From: Clostridium sp. AF15-31
GTDB lineage: Bacteria > Bacillota > Clostridia > Lachnospirales > Lachnospiraceae
Length of the DNA: 64,000 bases
Assembly: GCF_003461625.1 (NCBI RefSeq)
Contig: NZ_QTXL01000005.1
Span: 1 to 64,000 of the forward strand
Reading direction: 5' to 3'
Of this stretch, positions 17,684-26,701 are shown piece after piece. The notes beneath the pieces were generated by a model, which did no database searches, was not told the origin of the DNA, and was given only the letters and a program-made list of their open reading frames with translations. Position 1 is the first letter of the stretch. Each line of letters begins with the position of its first letter. A program made the position numbers and the translations under genes.

Positions 17684-19615
17684 ATGATTCTCGATTGTCA
17701 AAATATAAGTAAAGCATTCGGAACCAACGTAATTCTCGACAATGTATCCTTTCATCTTGAAGATAAGGAAAAAATGGCGATCGTTGGTATCAATGGTGCA
17801 GGCAAAACAACATTATTAAAGATCATTATGCAGGAAGAAGAAGCAGATTCCGGACAGATTGTTTTATCAAAAGACCGTACGATCGGTTACCTCTCCCAGC
17901 ATCAGGATATTTTCTATGACGATACGGTATACGGCGTGATGGAGGATGCCATGAAGCCTGTGATCGAGCTTCAGGATAAGATCCGCAAACTGGAACAGGA
18001 TATGACAACACTGACCGGCGACGAACTGAAAGCCGCCCTCTCAACCTATAACCGCTATACACATGAATTTGAATATAAAAACGGATATGCCTACGAAAGT
18101 GAGATCACCGGAGTATTAAAAGGTCTCGGCTTCTCCAAAGAAGATTTCGACCGTCATACCGATACCTTATCGGGCGGACAAAAAACCCGTCTTTCACTCG
18201 GCAGACTTCTTCTTACAAAACCGGATATCATCATCTTGGATGAGCCGACCAACCATCTGGATATGGATTCGATCAGTTGGCTTGAAACCTTTCTAACCGG
18301 CTATCAGGGAAGTGTGATTCTCGTCTCCCATGACCGTTACTTTCTGGATAAGATCGTAACAAAGGTCGTAGAACTTGATCGTGGACACAGCACCGTATAT
18401 AACGGAAACTACACCTACTTCTCTCAAAAGCGCGCCGAGATCCGGACAAATAAGATGAAAGCCTACTTAAACCAGCAGGCAGATATCAAGCATCAGGAAG
18501 AAGTTATCACAAAATTAAAGCAGTTCAATCGTGAAAAATCAATCAAACGGGCAGAAAGCCGTGAAAAAATGTTAGACCGTGTGGAACGTCTGGACAAGCC
18601 AACCGAATTAAACAGTGAAATGCGGCTGACGCTGGAACCATCCGTTATCAGCGGTGAAGATGTACTTACGATCGAAGGGCTGTCCAAAGCCTTTGAACAG
18701 TATAATCTGTTTTCCGATCTGAATATGGAGATCAAACGCGGTGAGCATGTCGCCCTGATCGGCGGAAACGGAACCGGTAAGACTACGATCTTAAAGATCA
18801 TCAACAAGCTTGTTCCAAAGGATGCCGGAACTGTCATCTTAGGCTCCCGTGTCAAGATCGGTTACTACGATCAGGAGCATCAGGTCTTGAATATGAACAA
18901 TACGGTATTTGACGAGATCAGCAACGCCTATCCTGACCTGACCAATACCAGGATCCGAAACGTTCTTGCCGCCTTTCTATTTACCGGAGAGGATGTGTTC
19001 AAACAGATCGCAGACTTGAGCGGTGGCGAAAAAGGGCGTGTATCCCTTGCCAAAATGATGCTCTCATCTGCAAACTTCCTGATTCTCGATGAGCCGACCA
19101 ACCATCTGGATATCACATCCAAGGAGATCCTTGAAGAAGCGATACGGAACTATACCGGAACAGTCCTTTATGTATCCCATGATCGATATTTTATCAATCA
19201 GACAGCAACAAGGATCATCGAATTAAAGGATAAGCAGTTAACCAATTATATTGGAAACTATGATTACTACGAAAGCCACAGAGCCCAGCCGGCTTCCACC
19301 GGAAAGCAGGCATTTGCACCAGTATCTGATACTGTCTCTCAGGAAAAACAGACAGAATCCCAGGCAAAGCTCTCTTGGAAGGAAAACAAAGCCGAACAGG
19401 CAAGACTTCGGAAAAAAGCAAATGATCTGAAAAAGCTGGAAGACAAGATCGAACAGCTTGAAAACCGTCTGGCTGAAATTGATGAAGAATTTCTGGTTCC
19501 TGAAAATGCAACAAATGTTGCACTGTTAAATGATCTGACAAAAGAACGAAATTCTGTAGAAGAAGAATTGAACACGATGTATGAACAGTGGGAAGAATTA
19601 TCTTCTGAGGAATAA
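17684..19615 (+). CDS. ABC-F family ATPase
   Basis: Soluble twin-ATPase protein of the ABC-F translation-factor family, expected to bind the ribosomal E site. Walker A motifs are GINGAGKTT (about 32-40) and GGNGTGKTT (about 360-368); signatures are LSGGQKTR and LSGGEKGR; both Walker B motifs read ILDEPTNHLD. The interdomain linker (about 240-320) is Lys-rich, and a coiled coil occupies about 555-640, as in Uup/YdiF-type members. At 643 residues it is a housekeeping-type ABC-F rather than a short resistance protein, but that cannot be excluded. GGAGG lies seven bases before the ATG. Confidence 0.93.
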   Translation: MILDCQNISKAFGTNVILDNVSFHLEDKEKMAIVGINGAGKTTLLKIIMQEEEADSGQIVLSKDRTIGYLSQHQDIFYDDTVYGVMEDAMKPVIELQDKIRKLEQDMTTLTGDELKAALSTYNRYTHEFEYKNGYAYESEITGVLKGLGFSKEDFDRHTDTLSGGQKTRLSLGRLLLTKPDIIILDEPTNHLDMDSISWLETFLTGYQGSVILVSHDRYFLDKIVTKVVELDRGHSTVYNGNYTYFSQKRAEIRTNKMKAYLNQQADIKHQEEVITKLKQFNREKSIKRAESREKMLDRVERLDKPTELNSEMRLTLEPSVISGEDVLTIEGLSKAFEQYNLFSDLNMEIKRGEHVALIGGNGTGKTTILKIINKLVPKDAGTVILGSRVKIGYYDQEHQVLNMNNTVFDEISNAYPDLTNTRIRNVLAAFLFTGEDVFKQIADLSGGEKGRVSLAKMMLSSANFLILDEPTNHLDITSKEILEEAIRNYTGTVLYVSHDRYFINQTATRIIELKDKQLTNYIGNYDYYESHRAQPASTGKQAFAPVSDTVSQEKQTESQAKLSWKENKAEQARLRKKANDLKKLEDKIEQLENRLAEIDEEFLVPENATNVALLNDLTKERNSVEEELNTMYEQWEELSSEE

Positions 19616-19623
19616 ACATCTAA

Positions 19624-19696
19624 AAAAGCATTAGATACGACAATTTGCTGTTGTAAGTTACATACAACCATGCAATATCCGCATTCTAATGCTTTT
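19624..19696. terminator. Bidirectional terminator between the ABC-F gene and the secreted protein gene
   Basis: AAAAGCATTAGA (19624-19635) pairs perfectly with TCTAATGCTTTT (19685-19696). The interior contains a second pairing, roughly TTGC-GTTGTA with TACAAC-GCAA, giving one long hairpin. The A and T runs on either side suit termination of both convergent genes. Confidence 0.85.
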
Positions 19697-19702
19697 GTAT
19701 TA

Positions 19703-22051
19703 TCAGTCGATCACATTTATGATCTTTCTTCCATACGTATATGTATTGCCGGATGCCGGAATACAATAAGTACTGTTACTGATATAGACCTGACTACTGC
19801 TTCCCATTCCACCGTGAATACACCAGTAAGTTCCATCATTATCATAATAAGCGCCCCAGTCCTTGACACAGGCTTCCGCCAACTGTTTGGAAACACCCAT
19901 CCGGATCAGATATTTCTTAACCGCTGCCGCATTTTTAAACTTACCAAGAAACAGGGAAACATGGCTTGCCTCTGTCTCTCCGTTTTTATAATATACGATC
20001 ACGTCTCCCGGAGTTAATGCATCATATGAGAAATCTACAATATCTGAATTCAACTGAATCGAATCCTGTTTCATCCAGCTTTTCCCATCTGACAGAACAA
20101 CTTTTCCGGTCACAGTTCCGGCACCGCCCCATTCCGTTCCGGTATACATCCGATCTAACAGGATACCGCCTTTTTCCGGACTTGTATACTGAACCGCAAG
20201 TTTCTGCGATGGATCATCTCCACCAGCAAGTGCAAATGCCTGATCGACAAATACATTGCAATATATATTTGTCTTACCCAGATATGCCAGAATCACGCGC
20301 TTCATCCATGCATCCGTATCCCAGTAAACAGAACCTTCCAGTCGTCTGCTATATGCACGTCCATATTTATCAAAGTCATATAGATATCCATCCACGGACT
20401 GACTTCCAGATACACTCTGTCCCTGTTCATTCATCAGGTAATATACCGTCTTGCCATTGATCTGGACAGTAACAATCCCCGGAACAATCTGATCCAGCTT
20501 CTGTCCTTCTCTGTATATGGAATATTTTCCGGTCTTGTCATAATATATGTATTTTGATACTTTTCCGGAAGCATCCGTATAGACTGCAGTTTTTTTGTCA
20601 ATGGTCTGCCAGCCCTCTTCTGCCTTTATCACGCCATCTTCCGGTATATAATAATAATCCGAATGAATATTTAATAATTTATCTGTTACCTGCTGCCATC
20701 CGGAACTTCCTGCATCATAGATCCATACTGTGTTCCTGTATTTGCTCTTTGAATAGCTGGCATTAAAATACCGGTACAGACTTGTTCCATTTTTATCATA
20801 GTAAAAGGTTTTTCCTTTATTATATGGCGCCCACATACTGGAAACTTTCTTCCATCTGACTCCATTTGCCTGATACAGCACATATCCGTTTCCGGACTGT
20901 TTTCGTTTATAGAGCACTTCTCCCTTTCGGATATAATACATGGTCGTATCATTTGAGCTGTACCATCTGGTTGATGTATAATGTCTTCCATTTTTAAAAT
21001 ATACAAATGAGCCATCGATCTTATAAATGCCATCTGTTACAAAATTCCATTTGTTTTTACTGTAGATCTTATACATTCCGATCCGCTCGCTGTCCTTATA
21101 TCCATCCAGATAATAGGTCTTTGTATTACGTGCATTTGCATTAAAATACATCATGGCATTTTTTACATTTACCCATGTATCTCTTACTGCTTTGCCATCT
21201 TCGCCAAAATAATAGCCATAACGATCAACCTTTTTATAATAGTTCCGACGGCTTACACCATCCCGCAGATAATAATATTCTCCGCCGGCCTGTTTCATTC
21301 CCTGTGCCAGTGCACCCGCTGCATCAAACCAGTACACTGTGCCTTTAACGCTGATGTAACGATCCGTTACACGCTGTTTCTTGCCATTTGTAAATGAATA
21401 ACAGGCATCTCCTGAAAAACGGAATATTGCCTTTCCATCCTTTACATATACCTGTGATCTTCCATATGGATACCAGCCGGTTTCATCCACCCGCTTTCCT
21501 TTCCGGAAGAAATAATACGTTCCTGCTACCTTCTTGATTCCTTTTACCGGTGTTCCGTCAATGTAATATATATCCTTTGAAAAACCGGTTGTTAGAATGG
21601 AATAATCGTCACTATAGTAAAAGCATTTTTCAAGAGCTGTGTTTCCGGTTTTATTTTTTGAAAACCGAAGCACGGTCTTTGTCGTTGCCGGCTTAAATTT
21701 CAATGACATCTTGCCTGTATAAGAGCTGGTATCATAGGAACCATTAAACTCACTTTTCTTAGTTACTACAACCGCCCACAGCTTCTCATCATAGCTTACA
21801 AGTGCATATTTCAGTCCGGTGCTCTCATCTACACCCATACCTTTATAGTAATCTGACTTTACTGCATAATCATATTGGAAGGAACCGTCACTGGCATTTG
21901 AAAATGTATGTGTGTTCTCGTCCTGTGATAATTCCTGTTTCTTTACTGATTCCGCAGCCTGCACATTTCCGGTATTTTTCCCGGCTCCCATAAACAATAT
22001 CAACAAAGCTGCTACACATAGAAGTATTAATCGTTTATTCTGCTGTTTCAT
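19703..22051 (-). CDS. Secreted repeat protein with NlpC/P60-like C-terminal domain
   Basis: A 782-residue secreted protein: signal peptide (about 1-33), then from about 150 to 560 many Tyr/Trp/Gly-rich repeats of the glucan- or choline-binding type (for example VKGTVYWFDAAGALAQGMK), then a domain resembling NlpC/P60 cysteine peptidases. Candidate catalytic residues are Cys598 in IYCNVFVDQAF, His697 in ASHVSLFLG and His746 in WCIHGG. The usual DCSGFV motif is altered, so peptidase activity is inferred, not certain. It probably binds wall glycan or polysaccharide and cleaves peptidoglycan. Its start overlaps the metA stop by 17 bases. Confidence 0.8.
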   Translation of the reverse strand: MKQQNKRLILLCVAALLILFMGAGKNTGNVQAAESVKKQELSQDENTHTFSNASDGSFQYDYAVKSDYYKGMGVDESTGLKYALVSYDEKLWAVVVTKKSEFNGSYDTSSYTGKMSLKFKPATTKTVLRFSKNKTGNTALEKCFYYSDDYSILTTGFSKDIYYIDGTPVKGIKKVAGTYYFFRKGKRVDETGWYPYGRSQVYVKDGKAIFRFSGDACYSFTNGKKQRVTDRYISVKGTVYWFDAAGALAQGMKQAGGEYYYLRDGVSRRNYYKKVDRYGYYFGEDGKAVRDTWVNVKNAMMYFNANARNTKTYYLDGYKDSERIGMYKIYSKNKWNFVTDGIYKIDGSFVYFKNGRHYTSTRWYSSNDTTMYYIRKGEVLYKRKQSGNGYVLYQANGVRWKKVSSMWAPYNKGKTFYYDKNGTSLYRYFNASYSKSKYRNTVWIYDAGSSGWQQVTDKLLNIHSDYYYIPEDGVIKAEEGWQTIDKKTAVYTDASGKVSKYIYYDKTGKYSIYREGQKLDQIVPGIVTVQINGKTVYYLMNEQGQSVSGSQSVDGYLYDFDKYGRAYSRRLEGSVYWDTDAWMKRVILAYLGKTNIYCNVFVDQAFALAGGDDPSQKLAVQYTSPEKGGILLDRMYTGTEWGGAGTVTGKVVLSDGKSWMKQDSIQLNSDIVDFSYDALTPGDVIVYYKNGETEASHVSLFLGKFKNAAAVKKYLIRMGVSKQLAEACVKDWGAYYDNDGTYWCIHGGMGSSSQVYISNSTYCIPASGNTYTYGRKIINVID

Positions 22052-22979
22052 TTTTCTTTTTATCCGCCTTTTCTGTCCATAAATACGGGGTTATCTGGTA
22101 TACGTAATAATTCAGCCAATTGGCATATAATGTATTAGCATGGCAGCGCCAGGATTTGATCGGTGTCTTGCTTGGATCGTTGTCCGGATAATAATTTACC
22201 GGAATATCCGGATTCAGTCCCTTTGCAAGATCACGCTTATATTCTTTATCAAGCGTCAGAATATCATATTCCGGATGTCCGGTTACGAATATATTCTTTC
22301 CTTCATCGCCAATGATCAGATAAGGACCTGCCTCATCGGACTCCGCTACGATCTCCAGGTGCGGATTTTTTACGATCTCATCTTTGTCTACACCTGTATA
22401 CCTGGAATGCGGTACATAAAAGATATCATCAAACCCACGAACAAGCGGTGTCTTTCTGTGGAAGGTATGATGCATATAGATTCCTGATAATTTCTTATCC
22501 AGCTCATGCTTCTGCACCCCATACCGATAATACAGACCTGCCTGTGCGCCCCAGCAGATATGGATCGTAGAGGTTACATTTTTCTCCGACCAGTCCATAA
22601 TTTCTTTTAATTCATCCCAGTATTCTACATCTTCAAATTCCATCTTCTCGATCGGTGCTCCTGTGATAATGAATCCATCCCATTTCCGATCTTTGATGCT
22701 GGAAAAATCGGTGTAGAACCGTTCCAGATGGCCTTTGGGTGCATGCTTGGATTCATATGTCATCGTACGGATCAGAGAAATATTCACTTGAAGCGGCGTA
22801 TTTGACAGACTTCTCATAAGCTGTAATTCTGCATCCTGCTTTAAAGGCATCAGGTTCAATATCAATATATCAAGCGGACGGATATCCTGACGGATGGCTC
22901 TGTCTGAACCCATCACAAAGATATTCTCATCCTCCAGTATTTTCTTTACCGGTAAATCATCGTCAACTCTAATTGGCAT
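22035..22979 (-). CDS. metA: Homoserine O-acetyltransferase (MetA type)
   Basis: First step of methionine synthesis from homoserine. 314 residues with the MetA landmarks LILNLMPLK, the nucleophile Cys in HICWGAQAG and the His-Glu pair in GHPEYD. The residue after GAPI is Glu. In characterised MetA enzymes Glu at this site favours acetyl-CoA and Gly favours succinyl-CoA, so the product is probably O-acetylhomoserine despite the common succinyltransferase label. Homoserine comes from aspartate semialdehyde, made by Asd encoded at 59.8 kb. No SAM riboswitch fits in the short upstream gap. Confidence 0.95.
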   Translation of the reverse strand: MPIRVDDDLPVKKILEDENIFVMGSDRAIRQDIRPLDILILNLMPLKQDAELQLMRSLSNTPLQVNISLIRTMTYESKHAPKGHLERFYTDFSSIKDRKWDGFIITGAPIEKMEFEDVEYWDELKEIMDWSEKNVTSTIHICWGAQAGLYYRYGVQKHELDKKLSGIYMHHTFHRKTPLVRGFDDIFYVPHSRYTGVDKDEIVKNPHLEIVAESDEAGPYLIIGDEGKNIFVTGHPEYDILTLDKEYKRDLAKGLNPDIPVNYYPDNDPSKTPIKSWRCHANTLYANWLNYYVYQITPYLWTEKADKKKNETAE

Positions 22980-23030
22980 TTTCTATCAAGTCCTTTCTGT
23001 TTCAACTGCCATTTTTCTGTTTCTATATTA

Positions 23031-24992
23031 TCAGGAAAACTGTTCCAGAAACTGCGCTTCTGAAATGATCGGTATTCCCAGACTCTGTGCTTTTTTATTC
23101 TTCGAAGATGTGGATGTCACATCGTTATTGACCAGATATCCGGTCTTTGAAGATACAGAACCTGCTACCTTTCCGCCCCGGTCTTCGATATACTGCTTCA
23201 TCTCATCCCGGTTTGCAAATTGTACCAGACTTCCGGTTATTACAAAGGTAATACCTGCAAGCGTCTGTGGTACCGTTTCAGTCTCTGCTTCAAACTCTAA
23301 TTCACGAAGCAACCTATCTATAATAGCACAATTCGACGGATTTTTAAAATATCTTACAATTTCCTCTGCGATCACTGTTCCGATTCCATCAATCTCTGTA
23401 TATGCTTCTACATCCGCATGCATGATCTGATCCAGGTTATTTTTAAAATGTTTGCAGATCAGCTTCGCTGTTGCATCTCCGACCCCAGGAATTCCAAGGC
23501 CATAGACAAAACGGTTCATCGTTGTGTGTCTGGATGTATCAACAGCCTGAATCAGCTTCGCATAAGACTTCTCTCCAAAGCCTTCCAACTCAACGATCTC
23601 TTCTTCATGACGATTCAGGTGATAGAGATCATCCAGATGATCCAGATATCCCTGTTCAATAAATTTGTCTATCGTGGCTTCTGAGAGACCGTCAATATTC
23701 ATAGCATTTCTGGATACAAAATGAGCAAATGATTTTAACTTCTTTGCAGGGCAGAATTCATTGGTACAATAAAGGGTCTCTACCTGATCTACACCCTCTC
23801 CCTCCGTCACGATCTTTGTCAGACCACCACAGGCAGGACAGGATTCCGGAATCGATACATTTCCACTTCTGGTATGATTTTCGGCAATCTGCGGAATGAT
23901 CATATTTGCCTTATAGACCGAGATCTCATCTCCGATCCCAAGCTGCAACGACCGAAGGATACTGACATTATGGATACTTGCACGGCTGACTGTTGTTCCT
24001 TCAAGGGACACCGGATCAAATACTGCAACCGGATTGATAAGTCCCGTTCTGGAAGGGCTCCACTCCACATACTGCAGATGGGTCACTGCCTGTTCATCCG
24101 CCCATTTGAATGCCATACTGTCTCTTGGGAACTTCGCTGTTCTACCGAGGCTCTTTCCATATGCAAGATCTTCTAACACCAGTACCAGACCATCCGAAGG
24201 AAAATCGTTCTGCTCAATCTGTTCTGCAAACTTTGCTACACGCTCCGGCAGCTTATCAGCATCGATCAAATAATGCCCTACGACATCAAAGCCCTGCTGC
24301 TCCAGCCAGTCTAATTCATAGGAAAAGGAATTCTTAAAGTCCACATCTTCTCCATCCACCAGATTAAAGGCAAAGAAATGTACGTTTCTCTCTTTTGTAA
24401 TGCGGTTATTCAACTGTCTGACAGAGCCGCTGCATAAGTTTCTCGGGTTTTTATATTTTGCATCTGCATCTGCGATCTGCTCATTTATCTTCTCAAAATC
24501 AGAATACTTGATAACTGCCTCTCCACGGATCGTCAGCTTACCCTTATATGGAATCTCTTTCGGAATATTTGCAAATACTCTTGCGTTGTTCGTTATAACC
24601 TCGCCCTCTAAGCCATTTCCTCTGGTTACTGCTTTTACAAGCGTGCCATTCTCATAGGTAAGGACAACGGTAAGACCATCTAACTTCCATGAGATCACAC
24701 CCTGATGTGTGCCAAGCCATGCTGCCAGTGCTTCCACACTCTTGGTCTTATCCAGAGAAAGCATTGGATGCTCATGAGCCTCTTTCGGAAGCTCACTTAC
24801 AATCTCATATCCGACATGAACCGTCGGACTGTTCGACATTACAATTCCTGTCTCTTTTTCAAGTTCTACCAGTTCATCATACAAGGCATCATATTCCAGA
24901 TTGCTCATGATCTCGGTATCTTCCTGATAATATTTCTTTGATGCCTCATTCAGTTTTTCAACTAATTCTTTGATTCTGTCTCTCTTTTCCAA
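23031..24992 (-). CDS. ligA: NAD-dependent DNA ligase LigA
   Basis: Joins nicks in replication and repair. It has an N-terminal Ia domain, the adenylated Lys103 in SWKLDG, an OB domain, a zinc finger (CPACGG and later CTNEFCPA), helix-hairpin-helix repeats around DGIGTVIAEEIV and a C-terminal BRCT domain (GITFVITGSL). At 653 residues it is complete. The start is a TTG at 24992 with AGAGG eight bases upstream; it overlaps the end of the pseudouridine synthase gene by 31 bases. Confidence 0.96.
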   Translation of the reverse strand: MEKRDRIKELVEKLNEASKKYYQEDTEIMSNLEYDALYDELVELEKETGIVMSNSPTVHVGYEIVSELPKEAHEHPMLSLDKTKSVEALAAWLGTHQGVISWKLDGLTVVLTYENGTLVKAVTRGNGLEGEVITNNARVFANIPKEIPYKGKLTIRGEAVIKYSDFEKINEQIADADAKYKNPRNLCSGSVRQLNNRITKERNVHFFAFNLVDGEDVDFKNSFSYELDWLEQQGFDVVGHYLIDADKLPERVAKFAEQIEQNDFPSDGLVLVLEDLAYGKSLGRTAKFPRDSMAFKWADEQAVTHLQYVEWSPSRTGLINPVAVFDPVSLEGTTVSRASIHNVSILRSLQLGIGDEISVYKANMIIPQIAENHTRSGNVSIPESCPACGGLTKIVTEGEGVDQVETLYCTNEFCPAKKLKSFAHFVSRNAMNIDGLSEATIDKFIEQGYLDHLDDLYHLNRHEEEIVELEGFGEKSYAKLIQAVDTSRHTTMNRFVYGLGIPGVGDATAKLICKHFKNNLDQIMHADVEAYTEIDGIGTVIAEEIVRYFKNPSNCAIIDRLLRELEFEAETETVPQTLAGITFVITGSLVQFANRDEMKQYIEDRGGKVAGSVSSKTGYLVNNDVTSTSSKNKKAQSLGIPIISEAQFLEQFS

Positions 24993-25780
24993 CTGACATA
25001 CCTCTTATTTCCAACAACATTCTGTTCATTTTTATTATCCGGCTGTGCTTCTTCCCGCTTTGTTTTTACTTCTTCTTTTCGTTCCACTAAACGTCTGAGT
25101 TCTGTTTCTTCTTCCTTTGTCAAATGGCGGTACTCACCCGGTCTCAGATTCCCCAGACGAATATTGATCACTCGAAGCCGTTTCAGATTTACGACCTTAT
25201 ATCCAAAATATTCGCACATTCGGCGGATCTGGCGATTCAGCCCCTGTGTAATTATGATCTTAAAGGAATAATTATCGATCTTATACAGACGACATTTTTT
25301 TGTCACCGTATCAAGAATCGGAACACCTGCCGCCATCTGTGTTAAAAATTCGTCCGTGATCGGCTTATTCACACGGACACGATATTCCTTCTCATGATTA
25401 TTGACTGACTTCTGGATACTGTTTGACAGGTCTCCATCGTTTGTCAAAAGCAGTAATCCCTGTGAATCCTTATCTAATCTTCCTACATACTGCAATCGGA
25501 TCGGATACTTAATATGATCAAAGATGTTATCCGGATCATCATGACTTGCCGTACAGGTCAGTCCCAGTGGTTTATTGTATGCAAGAATAACTGTCTCTTC
25601 ACGCTTTCTTACAGGCTTTCCATCGACCATTACCTTGTCATTTGCCTCTATCTTCTGTCCCATTTCCGCAGGCTTCCCATTTATTGTGATCCTGCCTTTT
25701 AATATATATTCATCTGCCGCACGTCTGGAACAAATGCCAGCTTCGCTCAGATATTTATTAATTCGAATGCCTTCTGCCAT
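24962..25780 (-). CDS. RsuA/RluB-family pseudouridine synthase
   Basis: Isomerises a uridine in rRNA. An N-terminal S4 RNA-binding domain (IRINKYLSEAGICSRRAADEYI) is followed by the catalytic domain with GRLDKDSQGLLLLTNDGDL, where the Asp is catalytic, and by GLNRQIRRMCEYFGYKV. The sequence looks closest to RluB/RluF-type enzymes; the exact target base is not determined. The tail after residue 245 is Lys/Glu-rich. I chose the ATG at 25780, with AAGGG seven bases upstream, over the longer frame to 25855. Confidence 0.92.
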   Translation of the reverse strand: MAEGIRINKYLSEAGICSRRAADEYILKGRITINGKPAEMGQKIEANDKVMVDGKPVRKREETVILAYNKPLGLTCTASHDDPDNIFDHIKYPIRLQYVGRLDKDSQGLLLLTNDGDLSNSIQKSVNNHEKEYRVRVNKPITDEFLTQMAAGVPILDTVTKKCRLYKIDNYSFKIIITQGLNRQIRRMCEYFGYKVVNLKRLRVINIRLGNLRPGEYRHLTKEEETELRRLVERKEEVKTKREEAQPDNKNEQNVVGNKRYVSWKRETESKN

Positions 25781-25919
25781 ATCATGACCCTTCCTGTTCT
25801 GTCTCTCTGCTGCGACTGTTTTGCCGCTCTTTTTATCTGTTTTCTTTATAACCATATCTTTTTAATCATACCATTCTGATCATTAAAAGTAAACAATTAC
25901 AACTTTTCAATTTCGGGGC

Positions 25920-25948
25920 TTGTTTTTTCTCTTTTTCCGACGTATAAT
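25920..25948 (+). promoter_or_regulatory. Sigma-A promoter ahead of the Lrp-type gene
   Basis: TTGTTT (25920-25925), 17-base spacer, TATAAT (25943-25948). Transcription would start near 25955, only a few bases before the hairpin at 25963. Confidence 0.72.
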
Positions 25949-25962
25949 AAGGCAAACGCAAA

Positions 25963-25993
25963 GGTGTGTTTCTACGGAAACGCACCTTTTTTT
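25963..25993 (+). terminator. Intrinsic terminator just after the promoter (leader terminator)
   Basis: GGTGTGTTTC (25963-25972), loop TACG, GAAACGCACC (25977-25986), then seven T. The stem is ten pairs including one G-T. It lies between the promoter at 25920-25948 and the gene at 26046, so it may act as an attenuator or yield a very short RNA. Confidence 0.75.
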
Positions 25994-26045
25994 GTATTTA
26001 AATTTAGAAGCTGAAGTTATAACATTTTATAAAGGACGTGAATAT

Positions 26046-26513
26046 ATGGATAATATTGATAAGAAAATATTACATTTATTACAGCACAATGCCAGAACCC
26101 CTTTAAAGTATCTGGCAAATAAAGTATTTCTCTCCTCTCCTGCGGTATCCGCAAGAATCGACCGGCTGGAAAAGGCAGGTGTGATCACCGGATACCATGC
26201 AGGCATCAACCCGGAAGCTCTGGGGTATCACATTACCGCATTTATACACATGGCACTCGATCCAAAACAGAAACCAACCTTTTATCCCTTTATCGATGCC
26301 TGCCCCAATGTACTGGAATGTAATTGTGTGACCGGTGCCTACTCTATGTTGATGAAGGTCTGTTTCCCAAGCACAATGGAACTGGATTCTTTCATTGGCC
26401 AGCTACAGCGATTCGGAAATACAGAAACACAGATCGTATTCTCCACTCCTGTTCAAACTCGTGGAATCGACATCGGTATTGTATCTCCTGTAAATGAAGA
26501 AAATGCTATCTAG
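26046..26513 (+). CDS. Lrp/AsnC-family transcriptional regulator
   Basis: A 155-residue regulator: N-terminal helix-turn-helix (MDNIDKKILHLLQHNARTPLKYLA, with VSARIDRLEKAGVI) and a C-terminal RAM ligand-binding domain (about 65-150) containing CNCVTGAYSMLMKV. Such proteins sense amino acids or related metabolites. The ATG at 26046 follows AAAGGACGTGAAT; the longer open frame back to 25920 runs through the leader terminator and is not coding. It is monocistronic with its own terminator. Its target is not apparent. Confidence 0.93.
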   Translation: MDNIDKKILHLLQHNARTPLKYLANKVFLSSPAVSARIDRLEKAGVITGYHAGINPEALGYHITAFIHMALDPKQKPTFYPFIDACPNVLECNCVTGAYSMLMKVCFPSTMELDSFIGQLQRFGNTETQIVFSTPVQTRGIDIGIVSPVNEENAI

Positions 26514-26570
26514 TATATCTGCGGACGGTCGTCTGTAACTTCTATATTATATAAGGCAAATAATAAAACA

Positions 26571-26628
26571 AAAAAGTTCCATATCAGAATTCTGTCATAT
26601 CCGAAGAATTCTTTTATGGAACTTTTTT
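26571..26628 (+). terminator. Intrinsic terminator after the Lrp-type gene
   Basis: AAAAAGTTCCATA (26571-26583) pairs with TATGGAACTTTTT (26615-26627). The interior has a second AGAATTCT pairing. The flanking A and T runs also suit the convergent gene ending at 26702. Confidence 0.85.
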
Positions 26629-26701
26629 ATGTCTTGATATCTGCTTACAAACCTACTGCTAACTGGTTCACACATTTGCAGAATCAGCTAAAATATCCTT
26701 C

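Noticed and set aside
22980..23030. SAM riboswitch upstream of metA
   Set aside because: The gap to ligA is about 50 bases, too short for a SAM riboswitch, and shows no such fold.
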